From: a virus
Direction: 5' to 3' (one strand)
Virus record (IMG/VR): IMGVR_UViG_3300012203_000006
Location: 1 to 38,034 of that record
DNA length: 38,034 bases
A program made the translations under genes and the position numbers. How positions within the stretch are numbered: position 1 is the first letter of the stretch; the number at the start of each line of letters is the position of its first letter. The notes under the pieces are model-generated. The model saw only the letters and a list, made by a program, of their open reading frames with translations. It did not search any database and was not told the DNA's origin. Positions 1 through 7,963 of the stretch are shown piece after piece.

Positions 1-3000
1 CACTGCTGTAACCGAATCCAGAGCACCGAGTTTAGGTTATAAATTTGTTCCGCTTAAAACCCCAGTTTCCACTGGGAAAGCTTCGGATTTTCTCGGCGAG
101 CAGGGCATGGATATTCCGGCCGAACCAGCAGCGCTTATTCCACGTGGAACATTTTATGGCAGTGAGGAAGGCATGGACGTTACTCAGAGGGGACCCAAGA
201 GCACGGTTTACGAAGGGCCTCCCGAAGAAGGCGGCCAGCGTTACGTTATAGACAAGGCGACCGGGGCAAAAATTCCGTACGCAGAATTGGCGTCCGAGCA
301 AGATAAGCTCGAGCAACCGCCTGGCGGCATCCAGTTGCGCCCAGTCACTGTAACTGGAGAGCCCGAAGTGCGTCGGGCCGAGCTGGTCGATCCGGACCCG
401 GATCGGCAATACTTGGCAGCGGTAGCGCCGCGAGCTGAAGGGGTTCCTGCTCCGGATACGCTTTCCCAAGTCGAGCGTGGCGAACTGGTTAAGCTGCCGG
501 CTGAAGCTCCGGCTCAACTCTCTCAGGTTGAACGCGGCGAACTGGTCAAGGTTCCACCAGGTACGGCGCCTAGAGCTGTGGGGATTCCTTCGCCGCCTAA
601 AGTGCTGCCGGCCCAGCCGGCTTTAGGCTACAAGTTTGTGCCGGTAGCGCCAGCGGTTCAGGCCGCCCAACCGGGAACGCAACCCGCTTCCGCGCAAGCT
701 CCGCAAGTTGCTGGGATCGCGCCGCTGACTGCCCAGCAGGCCCAAGAGCCTGGGATCGATATTCAGTCAAATGGTTACTCCTCAGGGAGGGGCGACCAAT
801 CGGTCAAGAATGTTATCTTGCATTCGACTGACGGCACTGAGAAGGGCGATATCAATACGCTTACTCAGAGCGGCCAGGTCGGGGTTCACTATTACGTCAC
901 CAAGGACGGGCGGGTCATGCATTTTGTCTCTGATGCTGATTCGGCCTGGCAAGCAGGCAAAGACAAGTACGGAGGCAACGCCAACCCGTACACGATCGGG
1001 ATTGAGCAGGAGCACATTGACGGCAAGGAAGGCTGGCCGGATGCCCAAGTGCGTGGAACAGCCAGCACAGTTGCGGCGATTCTCATGCGCAATCCATCGC
1101 TCACTATTAGCGATGTGATGGGGCATTCGGATATCGCTGGGGAGCGCAAACAGGATCCGGTCAATTATCCGTGGGACAAGTTCAGGGGTTACGTTGCGGC
1201 TTACATGGGGCAAGGGCCGGCAGCGGTTCAAGCGCCGGGTGCAGCGCCGCAAGCCCAGCCAGTTACCAAGCAGGCCAACGGCCTCTATCAGAATGAAAAG
1301 CCGCAAGATTTTCTCACCGGGAAAGCGACAACCTTTGCGACGCCCGAAGATCTCGCCAGCGGGCAGGATAACGGGGTGGGCGCGTCGCGGCTGGGTAAAC
1401 TCGACACGACCCAGGTAGCGGGGGTAGCGATTCCCGAAGAAGCTTTGCGCGCCAAGTACGGCAACAATTACGCGGCTTGGCGCACGGCGCGGGTTGATGT
1501 GGTTGATCCGCAGACCGGCAATCGGCTGCGTGTGCCGATAGTCGATCTAGGTCCGAGAGGCGACCTCTCAGCCGTCACCGACATGACGCCGACGCTTAGC
1601 AATTATTTCGGTGGCGACAAAAACCTGATGGTCCGCCTAGTCGATAAAGCCGGCCCGGATGTGACGAAAAACCCGCAACTCTTTGCCGACGAGCAGGCCG
1701 CGATCAAGCAAGGAATTGATTCCAGCACACTCTCGCCCGCAGTCCAGACGATTGCGCCAAAGCTGGGGTATACGTTCAAGCCGCAAAGCCCGGAAGGCGC
1801 TGCGCAAGCACAGAAAGATCTGCAAACAGCAGTCCAGCAGCAACAGGATACCATCTCGAAGCTGCCCGAGGCCGGCAGCGGCAATGTCATAGGGCTGTAT
1901 AAGCGGTTGGATTCCCCAGTTGAAGGCGTCTCTTCCCAGAGTGCGCAAGCAATTCAAGCGAATCTAAAACCCCAGATCATCGCTCTGATGCGGCAGAAGT
2001 TCCCGGAGCTCATAAACGACGATCAAGCTTGGACTAAAGCGCAGAGCGACGTGAATGCGCTGGATGTCGGCCGGGAGTGGGCAACCAAAGTGCTCGGGTA
2101 CGCTCAGCAATTTACTAATGTGGTGCAAAAAGGGACGGCCGGTACTGACCAGTTCGCGGTTGATCGGTTTCTTGCCGCTGCGCTGCCTAATGCCAGTGAT
2201 GCGGAAAAACACGATTATCTGACCAAGTTATATTCGATGCCAATTGATCAGCGGTCAGCCGAGATTGAGGCGCGGCTTGGACCCGGATTGGTCGAACCTG
2301 GGAATCCAAATAAGGATCCGCAATTTCTGGCCAGAGCTCTTGACCGGGTAGCTGATCCCAATTTACAGAAGCGCAAAGCTGATGATTTGGCCAAGGCCAA
2401 GGCTGAGATGCAGCGCAATGTCTCGGATGATCCGCGGCTAGCTGGAACCGGGATGGAAAAGATTGTCGATGCGACAGCACAGATGCCAGCGTATATCGCC
2501 GCGTTTTCTAATCCGGTTCTGATGCCGATAGCTTTGGCGCAGGTAGCTGATCAGGTTAGAGAAAGCTTTCGAGCCGAACACCCGGAATGGGACCAGAAGA
2601 CTTTAGAGCAGAACACTACACGCGCCACGCTGGTGCAGTTTTACGGACAGGAAGCAGCCAATTTGATTATTGTTCGGGGTGCTGGCGCATTGACTAGCGG
2701 AATTGAATCGCCGGCTAAACGGGCCATTGCAACCGCGATTCTCGGTATTGGGAGCCAGCCTGCTGTTACTGCCGGGACCCAGGCGGCCGCAAACATCGCT
2801 ACGGGCGAACCGATTGGCAAAGGAGTTGGCGAAGCTGCAATTACGGGCCTAATCCAGGGGGTCGTTCCTGGGGTAGTCCATGGGGCAAGAGAGCTTATGC
2901 GTCCAGGGGGCGAGCCGGTGCGCCCGGTTACCGAACGCCCACCGGTTACCGAACAACCACCGCCTGTTCGCGGAGAAGAGCCGCCTGTGCGGCCAGCCGG

Positions 3001-3880
3001 GGAGCCTATGCGCCCTGTAGAGCCGGTTTCGAGAGGTGAGGAAGGCATTGTGCCCCCACCGGCCGTACCGGTCACCCAGGAGGACGTAGCGCGCCGGGCT
3101 TATGAACTGTATGACGAACGCACCAAAAACGGACAGCTCGGAACCGCGTATGATGATTATACACAAGCCCAGAAAGAACTTAGCAATGGCGATAAACCAA
3201 CCCCGGTAACTCAGGGAGAATCCGAACCGTGGGTATCGGCAATCGCCAACCGATTTAGCGCTGAACGCATGGCCAGCGGTGAACTTGGGGATGTAATCCC
3301 AGGGGAAGGATATTCCAAGGAAGAGTTGTTAGCTCGAGGGTTACAGATGGGCCCGGAACAAATCAACCAGCATGTGAGCGACTTGATGAATAACGTGGGT
3401 GGCGATCCGAAGTTGCAAGCGGCCGCAGTAAGGGCCGAAGAAGCGCGGCTTAGCCAGCGATCTAATGCCGCCTCACGCGCTTTGGAAGCGAACCCAGCCG
3501 ATAAGAAATTGCGGATTGCGGCGAATGAAGCTCTTGATGATCTGACCGATTTTCATAATGGCCCGGTGGCGAAGTTAAAAAACAATTGGCACGCCCAAGG
3601 GATAACGCTTCAGGGCGAAGTCCCGATCGATCTTTCAACGTTTAATGGATTGCGTGAGGCTTTCTTCCGGAGAAACGGCAAGCTTCCCTCGACAGAAATG
3701 GAGCCTGTTTTTGAGAAGGCGGCCAAAAGCGTCGTTGATGCAGCTACGGCTGATAAAGCAGCGATGAACAAGCTGGGTCAAGAAATTGAGCGGCAAAGCG
3801 CGCGGCGGCGATTGCCAAGCGAAGAACAAGTAATAAACAATATCATGGAACGCATGCGGGTAGATCCTTGTCGGACTTAA
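1..3880 (+). CDS. Giant virion/ejection protein with N-acetylmuramoyl-L-alanine amidase (PGRP-type) domain, 5' end outside left edge
   Basis: The frame is open from the first base, so the ATG at 107 is internal. Joined to 37964-38034 it gives about 1,316 residues. An Amidase_2/PGRP domain lies at nt 760-1210. It has the Zn-binding pattern LHSTDG (His at 821), GHSD (His at 1124) and a following RKQDP, matching the T7-lysozyme arrangement of His, His and Cys/Asp. Nt 1300-1660 resembles a double-psi beta-barrel (TTFATPED, VDLGPR), which is less certain. The N-terminal linker has the tandem repeat SQVERGELVK (about nt 463-550). A motif LGYxFxP occurs three times (nt 32, 623, 1763). An Ala/Gly-rich hydrophobic stretch (about 2680-2890) precedes a Pro-rich linker. 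The family role is local peptidoglycan cutting at entry; the ejection role is inferred from position and size. Confidence 0.85.
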   Translation, partial: TAVTESRAPSLGYKFVPLKTPVSTGKASDFLGEQGMDIPAEPAALIPRGTFYGSEEGMDVTQRGPKSTVYEGPPEEGGQRYVIDKATGAKIPYAELASEQDKLEQPPGGIQLRPVTVTGEPEVRRAELVDPDPDRQYLAAVAPRAEGVPAPDTLSQVERGELVKLPAEAPAQLSQVERGELVKVPPGTAPRAVGIPSPPKVLPAQPALGYKFVPVAPAVQAAQPGTQPASAQAPQVAGIAPLTAQQAQEPGIDIQSNGYSSGRGDQSVKNVILHSTDGTEKGDINTLTQSGQVGVHYYVTKDGRVMHFVSDADSAWQAGKDKYGGNANPYTIGIEQEHIDGKEGWPDAQVRGTASTVAAILMRNPSLTISDVMGHSDIAGERKQDPVNYPWDKFRGYVAAYMGQGPAAVQAPGAAPQAQPVTKQANGLYQNEKPQDFLTGKATTFATPEDLASGQDNGVGASRLGKLDTTQVAGVAIPEEALRAKYGNNYAAWRTARVDVVDPQTGNRLRVPIVDLGPRGDLSAVTDMTPTLSNYFGGDKNLMVRLVDKAGPDVTKNPQLFADEQAAIKQGIDSSTLSPAVQTIAPKLGYTFKPQSPEGAAQAQKDLQTAVQQQQDTISKLPEAGSGNVIGLYKRLDSPVEGVSSQSAQAIQANLKPQIIALMRQKFPELINDDQAWTKAQSDVNALDVGREWATKVLGYAQQFTNVVQKGTAGTDQFAVDRFLAAALPNASDAEKHDYLTKLYSMPIDQRSAEIEARLGPGLVEPGNPNKDPQFLARALDRVADPNLQKRKADDLAKAKAEMQRNVSDDPRLAGTGMEKIVDATAQMPAYIAAFSNPVLMPIALAQVADQVRESFRAEHPEWDQKTLEQNTTRATLVQFYGQEAANLIIVRGAGALTSGIESPAKRAIATAILGIGSQPAVTAGTQAAANIATGEPIGKGVGEAAITGLIQGVVPGVVHGARELMRPGGEPVRPVTERPPVTEQPPPVRGEEPPVRPAGEPMRPVEPVSRGEEGIVPPPAVPVTQEDVARRAYELYDERTKNGQLGTAYDDYTQAQKELSNGDKPTPVTQGESEPWVSAIANRFSAERMASGELGDVIPGEGYSKEELLARGLQMGPEQINQHVSDLMNNVGGDPKLQAAAVRAEEARLSQRSNAASRALEANPADKKLRIAANEALDDLTDFHNGPVAKLKNNWHAQGITLQGEVPIDLSTFNGLREAFFRRNGKLPSTEMEPVFEKAAKSVVDAATADKAAMNKLGQEIERQSARRRLPSEEQVINNIMERMRVDPCRT

Positions 3881-3885
3881 AGATT

Positions 3886-5487
3886 ATGCCTCCGTGTTAT
3901 AATGGTCCGATACCGGTAACCGACGAGGAGCGCGCCGCGATCTGGCGTTGGGCGAAAGCCAACGGGATCGATCACGGCTTGCCGTTTGATAAAGTCGGTG
4001 ATGCTATTAATCAAAAATTTTTCGCGGGTCACGCAAAAGGCGAATGGATCACCGACATCCTGTCTGGTCGCAAAACGCCGTATCGCGAACTGGCCAATGA
4101 TGCTTGGAAAAAGCAATACAACCGCAGGCAGATTACCGCCCAAGCCGAAGCTCTAACCAGAGATAAATCTGTTGGCCTGGTTGGGAAAGCTTTCGGCGCT
4201 CCACGGTGGTTGGCGACGTATGGGCACGGGATTGTTTTTCCGGTTACTCATGGTGGCGATTTAGTTTTGCGTCCACAGAGCTGGGGAATTTTTTTCAGAG
4301 GACTCTTTAATACTTATACCAAGGCTACGGTAAATAAGGCGGCTACTGAAAGGTTGCTTGATACCATGCGACGCTCGCCGCTTTTTGATACGGCGCTCCG
4401 GAGCGGTCTAGACGTAAATGCGCGAAGTCATGCTGGCAATTTCATTAATCGCCCACCTAAAGGCAGCGTGTCCACGCGAGCCTGGGACGTTTTGACCACT
4501 ATGCGGTATGAGCTTTGGGATCGTGCAATGCAGAAATTCACCAATCCCAGAATGAGCCAGGCGGAAACGCTCGAGGTTGGCAAACAGCTTGCGGAATGGG
4601 CCAATCACGCTACCGGCTCTGCCAAGGGGCCGATTGCCGCTATGGGTGGCAAGGTATTCTTTGGGCCGGCTCTGACCCAAAGCAAACTTAATCGGCTTTT
4701 TGTGGATCCGGTTAAGACCGTTACTACACTTGGCAAGATGGCCTTTGGCAAGGAAACCACACCGGGAGAAAGAGCTGTTGCCTGGACTCGGTTTAGCGGC
4801 AGCACCCAATACGCAACTGCCTTGCTTGGATTCCTGGCAGCCAATCAAGGGTTGAACTGGGCCCTCGGGAAGAAAGATCCAAAAGACCAGATCAATTTTA
4901 CCGACCCTAACAAGAGCGATTGGTTGGCTTTTAAAGCAGGCGGGGTGGAATTCTCAATGCCCGGGATGCATTCTGAAATCAGGACCATCGGAGAAATTTT
5001 AAAGACAGCATATATCGCGGCAACGATGTCTGAGAACCAGGCTAAGAAAGCGTTGTTCGGGCAAAGCCCACAAGCCCACTTGGCGGAAATAGCTGGTACT
5101 TACGGTCTAGGAAAATTGCATCCGACCCTGCAGCTAGGCAAAGAGCTACTGCTGCAAAGAGCGTTCCCGGATAGACCGCTTCCCTGGAGCTCCGATCCAG
5201 GCACCTTGAAAAGCCCTCGCTTAGATTGGTGGCAATATGCTATTTCTCACGCCCCAATCCCGTTGACAGGTTCGCTCGGTTATTTTTACAATCAAATGAA
5301 AGCAGCGGGAGCGGATCCATCGCGGACGATTGATGTGATGAGGGGTTTAATTCTTAGCGCGATCGATGTGACAGGAGTTCATGCGAAAGACGTAAATCCT
5401 CCGAAACCGTCTGAGGCAGCGCTTAAAGCGGAGAAAGAGGCAAATCGAAGGCGAGCAGCGGTAGCACGGGCGCTGAAAAACCGCTAA
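3886..5487 (+). CDS. Putative internal virion / ejection protein, polyvalent-protein C-terminus-like
   Basis: About 533 residues following the amidase protein. An in-frame TTG at 3868 would overlap the upstream stop (3878-3880); ATG 3886 is the simpler start, and neither has a clear Shine-Dalgarno sequence. The sequence is mostly helical with hydrophobic stretches (for example around nt 4800-4870). The segment at nt 4200-4320 (GDLVLRPQSWGIFFRGLF) resembles the region of phage large polyvalent proteins that usually reads FDLSAPLRQG. The C-terminus is a Lys/Arg/Ala-rich helix. I see no enzyme motif. It may be the separated C-terminal half of what other phages encode as one giant ejection protein. 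Its stop abuts the stop of the convergent leftward operon with no spacer. Confidence 0.7.
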   Translation: MPPCYNGPIPVTDEERAAIWRWAKANGIDHGLPFDKVGDAINQKFFAGHAKGEWITDILSGRKTPYRELANDAWKKQYNRRQITAQAEALTRDKSVGLVGKAFGAPRWLATYGHGIVFPVTHGGDLVLRPQSWGIFFRGLFNTYTKATVNKAATERLLDTMRRSPLFDTALRSGLDVNARSHAGNFINRPPKGSVSTRAWDVLTTMRYELWDRAMQKFTNPRMSQAETLEVGKQLAEWANHATGSAKGPIAAMGGKVFFGPALTQSKLNRLFVDPVKTVTTLGKMAFGKETTPGERAVAWTRFSGSTQYATALLGFLAANQGLNWALGKKDPKDQINFTDPNKSDWLAFKAGGVEFSMPGMHSEIRTIGEILKTAYIAATMSENQAKKALFGQSPQAHLAEIAGTYGLGKLHPTLQLGKELLLQRAFPDRPLPWSSDPGTLKSPRLDWWQYAISHAPIPLTGSLGYFYNQMKAAGADPSRTIDVMRGLILSAIDVTGVHAKDVNPPKPSEAALKAEKEANRRRAAVARALKNR

Positions 5488-5754
5488 TCAATGTGCCTCC
5501 TGTGCATCGACAAATCGCTGCAGCGCTCGATTCATGATTTTAGCCGGTGTTCCCGATTCCACAGCTATCCGGTCCACGTGTCCATCGGGCCACACCAGAT
5601 CAACCTCGCGGTAGCTGCCATTGACGACCAAATAGGTGGCTATTACATGGGCTCCATAATAAGTGGTAACTGAGCCCACTTCGACATGATCGCCGGCCAA
5701 TGACGCTGAAGCTGTGACAAGGACAAAAAGGCAGGTAGCGATAAATCGTTTCAT
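5488..5754 (-). CDS. Small secreted protein with signal peptide
   Basis: 88 residues. The N-terminus MKRFIATCLFVLVTASASLAG is a classic Sec signal peptide with an Ala-x-Ala-like cleavage site and no lipobox cysteine. The mature part of about 67 residues is mixed charge (YYGAHVIATYLVVNG, VDLVWPDGHVDRI) and looks like a small beta-rich domain. Its ATG overlaps the stop of the upstream 60-residue gene (ATGA) and is preceded by GGAGGG, a good ribosome binding site. It is the last gene of the leftward operon. A role in the envelope is implied by the signal peptide; lysis accessory or superinfection exclusion are possibilities only. I do not recognise the family. Confidence 0.7.
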   Translation of the reverse strand: MKRFIATCLFVLVTASASLAGDHVEVGSVTTYYGAHVIATYLVVNGSYREVDLVWPDGHVDRIAVESGTPAKIMNRALQRFVDAQEAH

Positions 5755-5933
5755 GGTTTCCCTCCGCCAAACCCGTCCGCGATAATCTCCCCATCAATTG
5801 AACAAGGCGCTTCAGGGTGCTCCACCAGGTATTCTATAGCCTGTCTCAGTTCTTTTTTGTATTTCCGCCGGCGGCTGGGGAACAGGCGGATAAGAAGCTT
5901 TTCCCAAAGACTCATTTCCTTAAACGAGATCAT
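5751..5933 (-). CDS. Small basic hypothetical protein
   Basis: 60 residues from ATG 5933, or 54 from ATG 5915; AAGGA lies just before the second. The N-terminal half is basic and amphipathic (WEKLLIRLFPSRRRKYKKEL), followed by an acidic half with one Cys and a Gly-rich end (GFGGGKP). There is no clear transmembrane segment, but the basic helix could sit on a membrane surface. It is coupled by ATGA overlap to the secreted protein downstream in the leftward operon. Family unknown. Confidence 0.55.
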   Translation of the reverse strand: MISFKEMSLWEKLLIRLFPSRRRKYKKELRQAIEYLVEHPEAPCSIDGEIIADGFGGGKP

Positions 5934-5987
5934 TCGATTAGCGAGCTGAGAACATTTTCATTTGGGGATCGTAGGAAGTTATGATGC

Positions 5988-6164
5988 TCATTTGAAGTGC
6001 AGGAAGTAAACTGCGGCGAGCGTGATTGAGAAGTAAGCGATCTGGATTCCGACACTCCAACGCAGGCTTTTGAGTTCGCGTTCCAGGATGAAAGCTTTCA
6101 AGTCGCGCTCAAGATCCGCTAGTGCTTGATGAAACTCTGTTTTGGTTATCGATTCGTCGCTCAT
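5988..6164 (-). CDS. Mini membrane protein: N-terminal coiled coil, C-terminal TM (paralogue of 6657-6836)
   Basis: 58 residues, starting MSDESITKTEFHQALADLER. An amphipathic helix (residues 8-34) leads into a single hydrophobic segment (WSVGIQIAYFSITLAAVYFL) that ends three residues before the C-terminus. Its ATG overlaps the stop of the upstream gene (TAATG, nt 6162-6166), so translation is coupled. It aligns with the product of 6657-6836 at the TK, H-A and G-QI-YF-TLA positions and at the YK/FK end, which suggests duplication. Size and topology would suit a holin/antiholin accessory, a pinholin-like protein or an exclusion protein; none is proven. Confidence 0.65.
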   Translation of the reverse strand: MSDESITKTEFHQALADLERDLKAFILERELKSLRWSVGIQIAYFSITLAAVYFLHFK

Positions 6165-6343
6165 TACTTATGGGTTATCAAGGACACCATGATCTGAATC
6201 AAACCGGTTGCGACTGGCAGCCAAATGAGCAGTTTAATGCGCTGTAATTGTTCACGGATATCAACGCGCATCTCCCGCAGTTCAAGGCGCAGTTCGCGCA
6301 TCGCGGTTTGCAGTTCTTCGTGTACTTGTTCAGGCGTCATCAT
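6164..6343 (-). CDS. Mini membrane protein: N-terminal coiled coil, C-terminal TM
   Basis: 59 residues beginning MMTPEQVHEELQTAMREL. A strongly heptad-like Leu/Arg/Glu helix (residues 5-38) is followed by one TM segment (LLIWLPVATGLIQIMVSLI) and the tail THK. The start overlaps the stop of the secreted 83-residue protein (TAATG) and the stop overlaps the next start (TAATG), so it sits in a chain of coupled genes. The topology is the same as in the two paralogues at 5988-6164 and 6657-6836, with little sequence identity. Function unknown; the coiled coil suggests oligomerisation. Confidence 0.65.
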   Translation of the reverse strand: MMTPEQVHEELQTAMRELRLELREMRVDIREQLQRIKLLIWLPVATGLIQIMVSLITHK

Positions 6344-6594
6344 TAATAATCGTTCAGAAGTTCTTCGAGATACTGTTGTCTGGCGGCAATCGCATCGAAC
6401 TGTTGTTGAACCTGCGCCTCGTATTGCGCCTCTTGGATCGCTTCTTGTCGAGCTTCATATGCCTCTTGCGTAGCTTCAGCCATGTCTGCCCAGCGTTGTT
6501 CGGAATAGGCTTGGTCGTCTTGATAATGAAGACCGGCAAAAGCCGAAGAGCCGATTGAAAGAATAGCGATTGAGATTGCGATCAGTTTTTTCAT
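6343..6594 (-). CDS. Secreted coiled-coil protein with signal peptide
   Basis: 83 residues. The signal peptide is MKKLIAISIAILSIGSSAFAG, cleaved after AFA. The mature chain is one long charged helix rich in Gln, Glu and Ala (from about residue 32 to the C-terminus), so a periplasmic coiled coil is likely. There is no lipobox. The 18-bp dyad AATAGCATTCAATACTAT ends at its start codon (minus strand, 6610-6593), so it may be the first gene of an inner transcript. It is followed by the membrane mini-protein with a TAATG overlap. A spanin-like role is conceivable, but the pairing is not the standard one. Confidence 0.7.
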   Translation of the reverse strand: MKKLIAISIAILSIGSSAFAGLHYQDDQAYSEQRWADMAEATQEAYEARQEAIQEAQYEAQVQQQFDAIAARQQYLEELLNDY

Positions 6595-6610
6595 AGTATT
6601 GAATGCTATT
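6593..6610 (-). promoter_or_regulatory. 18-bp dyad operator-like repeat, copy 1
   Basis: On the minus strand it reads AATAGCATTCAATACTAT. It is near-palindromic (ATAG-N-ATT-N-AAT-N-CTAT) and its last two bases are the AT of the start codon at 6594. An identical copy lies at 8165-8182 in the plus orientation, upstream of the early operon. A repressor bound here would block translation initiation or transcription of the inner part of the leftward operon. Confidence 0.6.
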
Positions 6611-6656
6611 CGTTCATAACGTCGCGGCGCACCGAAACTTGAATTTTATTGTCTCT

Positions 6657-6836
6657 TTAAGGTTTGTAATGCGCCAACATGAACCAGAGACTGGCTAACG
6701 TGCCGAAGAAATAAGTGATCTGCACCCCGAGAAAGGCGAAAGCAATCCACATTTCTCGCTTTAAGATCCAGATCTTGGCTTCGTTTATTGCCTCATGTAG
6801 ATCGCGTTTGGTTGCTGGCTGATCTTGAGAGTTCAA
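6657..6836 (-). CDS. Mini membrane protein with C-terminal TM (paralogue of 5988-6164)
   Basis: 59 residues from a TTG start (minus strand 6836-6834) that overlaps the TGA stop of the RHH gene (TTGA). The N-terminus is SQDQPATKRDLHEAINEAK, then a short basic helix, then one long hydrophobic segment (MWIAFAFLGVQITYFFGTLA...WFMLAHYK). It shares spaced identities and the same layout with the 58-residue protein at 5988-6164. The TTG start is inferred from the overlap because no ATG lies in frame before the helix. Function unknown, membrane located. Confidence 0.6.
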   Translation of the reverse strand: MNSQDQPATKRDLHEAINEAKIWILKREMWIAFAFLGVQITYFFGTLASLWFMLAHYKP

Positions 6837-7063
6837 TTCTTGTTCTTTTCGTGCTCGATAAATTGGTCAAGCGCATCCCGGCATAGATCGGCTCTGGTGC
6901 GGTTGTTGTGATACTTGTGCACGATCAGCCAATCGAGATCATCGAGCTGATCGTCGAAAACCCGGACGCCGAAGAAAGATTTTTTGCGGCCGTTCCAATC
7001 CGGCTCGTGATCGTCAATATCCATTTGCTTCGCATTTAAGTACACCAAAGGACGCTTCGACAC
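6833..7063 (-). CDS. RHH-like DNA-binding regulator, first gene of leftward operon
   Basis: 76 residues. After a 30-residue lead, residues 32-70 (FGVRVFDDQLDDLDWLIVH...RTRADLCRDALDQFIEHEK) match a ribbon-helix-helix layout: a short strand, helix A, a turn with RTRADL and helix B ending in an acidic/basic tail. Family knowledge: RHH dimers bind short dyads in the major groove. It heads the leftward operon next to the 300-bp control region, so autoregulation is likely. It could also be an Arc-type anti-repressor. Confidence 0.6.
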   Translation of the reverse strand: MSKRPLVYLNAKQMDIDDHEPDWNGRKKSFFGVRVFDDQLDDLDWLIVHKYHNNRTRADLCRDALDQFIEHEKNKN

Positions 7064-7363
7064 AAATAGTAGCGAACTTTAGCGCTCTGGGACGATTTTT
7101 TAGCTTGACGGCATCGTTAAACATCGTTTATCGTCCGTTTTACAGGCTGATTTCAGAGTTTGGTGCAAGAGCGGCAAATATTGAAGATGCCGGCAATTAG
7201 ATAATCATAACAACATCCTATTTTACATGACATTTATTGTATTTACATTATGAAAACACAACAGAAATCTGTTGTAATACACTGGTTATCGGATCGTTAT
7301 CGGTCGTTGTAAAATCGCCTTAGCCGCCAGCAAATTTGATTAAAAGTTAGAAAACTTTTCCCT
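7064..7363. promoter_or_regulatory. Divergent control region between leftward and rightward operons
   Basis: 300 bp without a gene, A+T-rich. It contains TTATCG-type repeats (TTATCGTCCGTT at 7128-7139; TTATCGGATCG then TTATCGGTCGTT at 7286-7308). It also has the inverted repeat AAAAGTT-AGAA-AACTTTT at 7342-7359, just before the ATG at 7364. TTGACG at 7105-7110 could be a -35 box but has no good -10 at 17 bp. The long A+T tract at 7200-7260 (tacatgacatttattgta and around) could hold promoters. No ORF with coding character is visible here. Confidence 0.55.
7342..7359. promoter_or_regulatory. Inverted repeat operator upstream of RHH gene
   Basis: AAAAGTT-AGAA-AACTTTT: perfect 7-bp arms with a 4-bp centre, ending 4 bp before the start codon at 7364. 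The position and symmetry suit binding by the encoded RHH dimer. Confidence 0.5.
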
Positions 7364-7537
7364 ATGCCTAACATCAAAAGAGGATGGTCTGAATACACTT
7401 ACGACCTTTCAAGGGAACAGATGAAAGGTCTCGTAAAGATCGCTGTGGATCGAGATCGCCCTATCCAATCACTGGTTCTGGAGGCGATCGATCAGTACAT
7501 CAAGCGCGAGATCGAATCATGTCAACGACCCAGCTAG
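7364..7537 (+). CDS. Small ribbon-helix-helix protein
   Basis: 57 residues: MPNIKRGWSEYTYDLSREQ, then MKGLVKIAVDRDRPIQSLVLEAIDQYIKREIE. The strand (YTYDLS), helix A (REQMKGLVKIAVDRD), turn (RPIQS) and helix B (LVLEAIDQYIKREI) make an RHH/CopG-type fold. It overlaps the next gene by 19 bp in another frame. With the dyad directly before its start it is likely autoregulated. It is probably an early-switch regulator or plasmid-type copy/partition regulator. Confidence 0.65.
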   Translation: MPNIKRGWSEYTYDLSREQMKGLVKIAVDRDRPIQSLVLEAIDQYIKREIESCQRPS

Positions 7538-7728
7538 ATTCGCCGGAGTGGGGTGACGCCGAGGAAGTCGAACGGCTCTTCAGCATCACGCGCAGCACGC
7601 TTTATAAACTGGCTAATGCCGGCCGAATCGACTCAGCGCTAATCAAGACCAAAGAAGGCGCGACGAAGGGGGTCCGGCTCTTTAATATCGAATCAATCCG
7701 CCGGCTGCTTGCGGCGAGTACCCTTTAG
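7519..7728 (+). CDS. MerR/excisionase-like HTH DNA-binding protein
   Basis: 69 residues. Residues 11-62 (WGDAEEVERLFSITRSTLYK...GVRLFNIESIRRLL) fit the HTH_17/Xis winged helix: an E-x2-RLF-I-RSTLYKL recognition helix, then a short wing and the RLFNIESIRRLL helix. Its ATG lies inside the end of the RHH gene, so the two are co-translated. Such proteins act as excisionases or as small activators. No integrase is found in the genome, so a regulatory role is more likely. Confidence 0.65.
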   Translation: MSTTQLDSPEWGDAEEVERLFSITRSTLYKLANAGRIDSALIKTKEGATKGVRLFNIESIRRLLAASTL

Positions 7729-7747
7729 CGGCTTATGAGCTTTTTCA

Positions 7748-7963
7748 TCATTTTGTGGCTGCGCGCCCACGCCGGATTCGGGGCGGCACTTTGGCAAGTG
7801 GAGGCGTATGAAAATGGATATCCTGTTGGACGAGCCAGCAAATGTATTGGGAACGGTTCATTCCCTTAGCGGCCGCCGCCTGGTTCATTGGTGTCTCTAA
7901 CTCGCGCGGTGCGCTGAATGACAGAGATACGTAAAGATTATCCGGTTTAGGTTTTCTGCCCAT
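7748..7963 (-). CDS. RHH (Arc/CopG-like) protein, leftward
   Basis: 71 residues: MGRKPKPDNLYVSLSFSAPRELETPMNQAAAAKGMNRSQYICWLVQQDI then a basic tail (RIRRGRAATK). It shows strand LYVSLSFSAP, helix A, the turn GMNRSQ and helix B. It is divergent from the RHH gene at 7991 with only 27 bp between, and that gap holds a perfect dyad (7964-7978). It converges on the HTH gene ending at 7728. Confidence 0.65.
   Translation of the reverse strand: MGRKPKPDNLYVSLSFSAPRELETPMNQAAAAKGMNRSQYICWLVQQDIHFHTPPLAKVPPRIRRGRAATK

Noticed and set aside
5488-5933. i-spanin/o-spanin pair
   Set aside because: The secreted protein has no lipobox Cys and its overlapping partner has no N-terminal TM helix, so the spanin pattern is not met.
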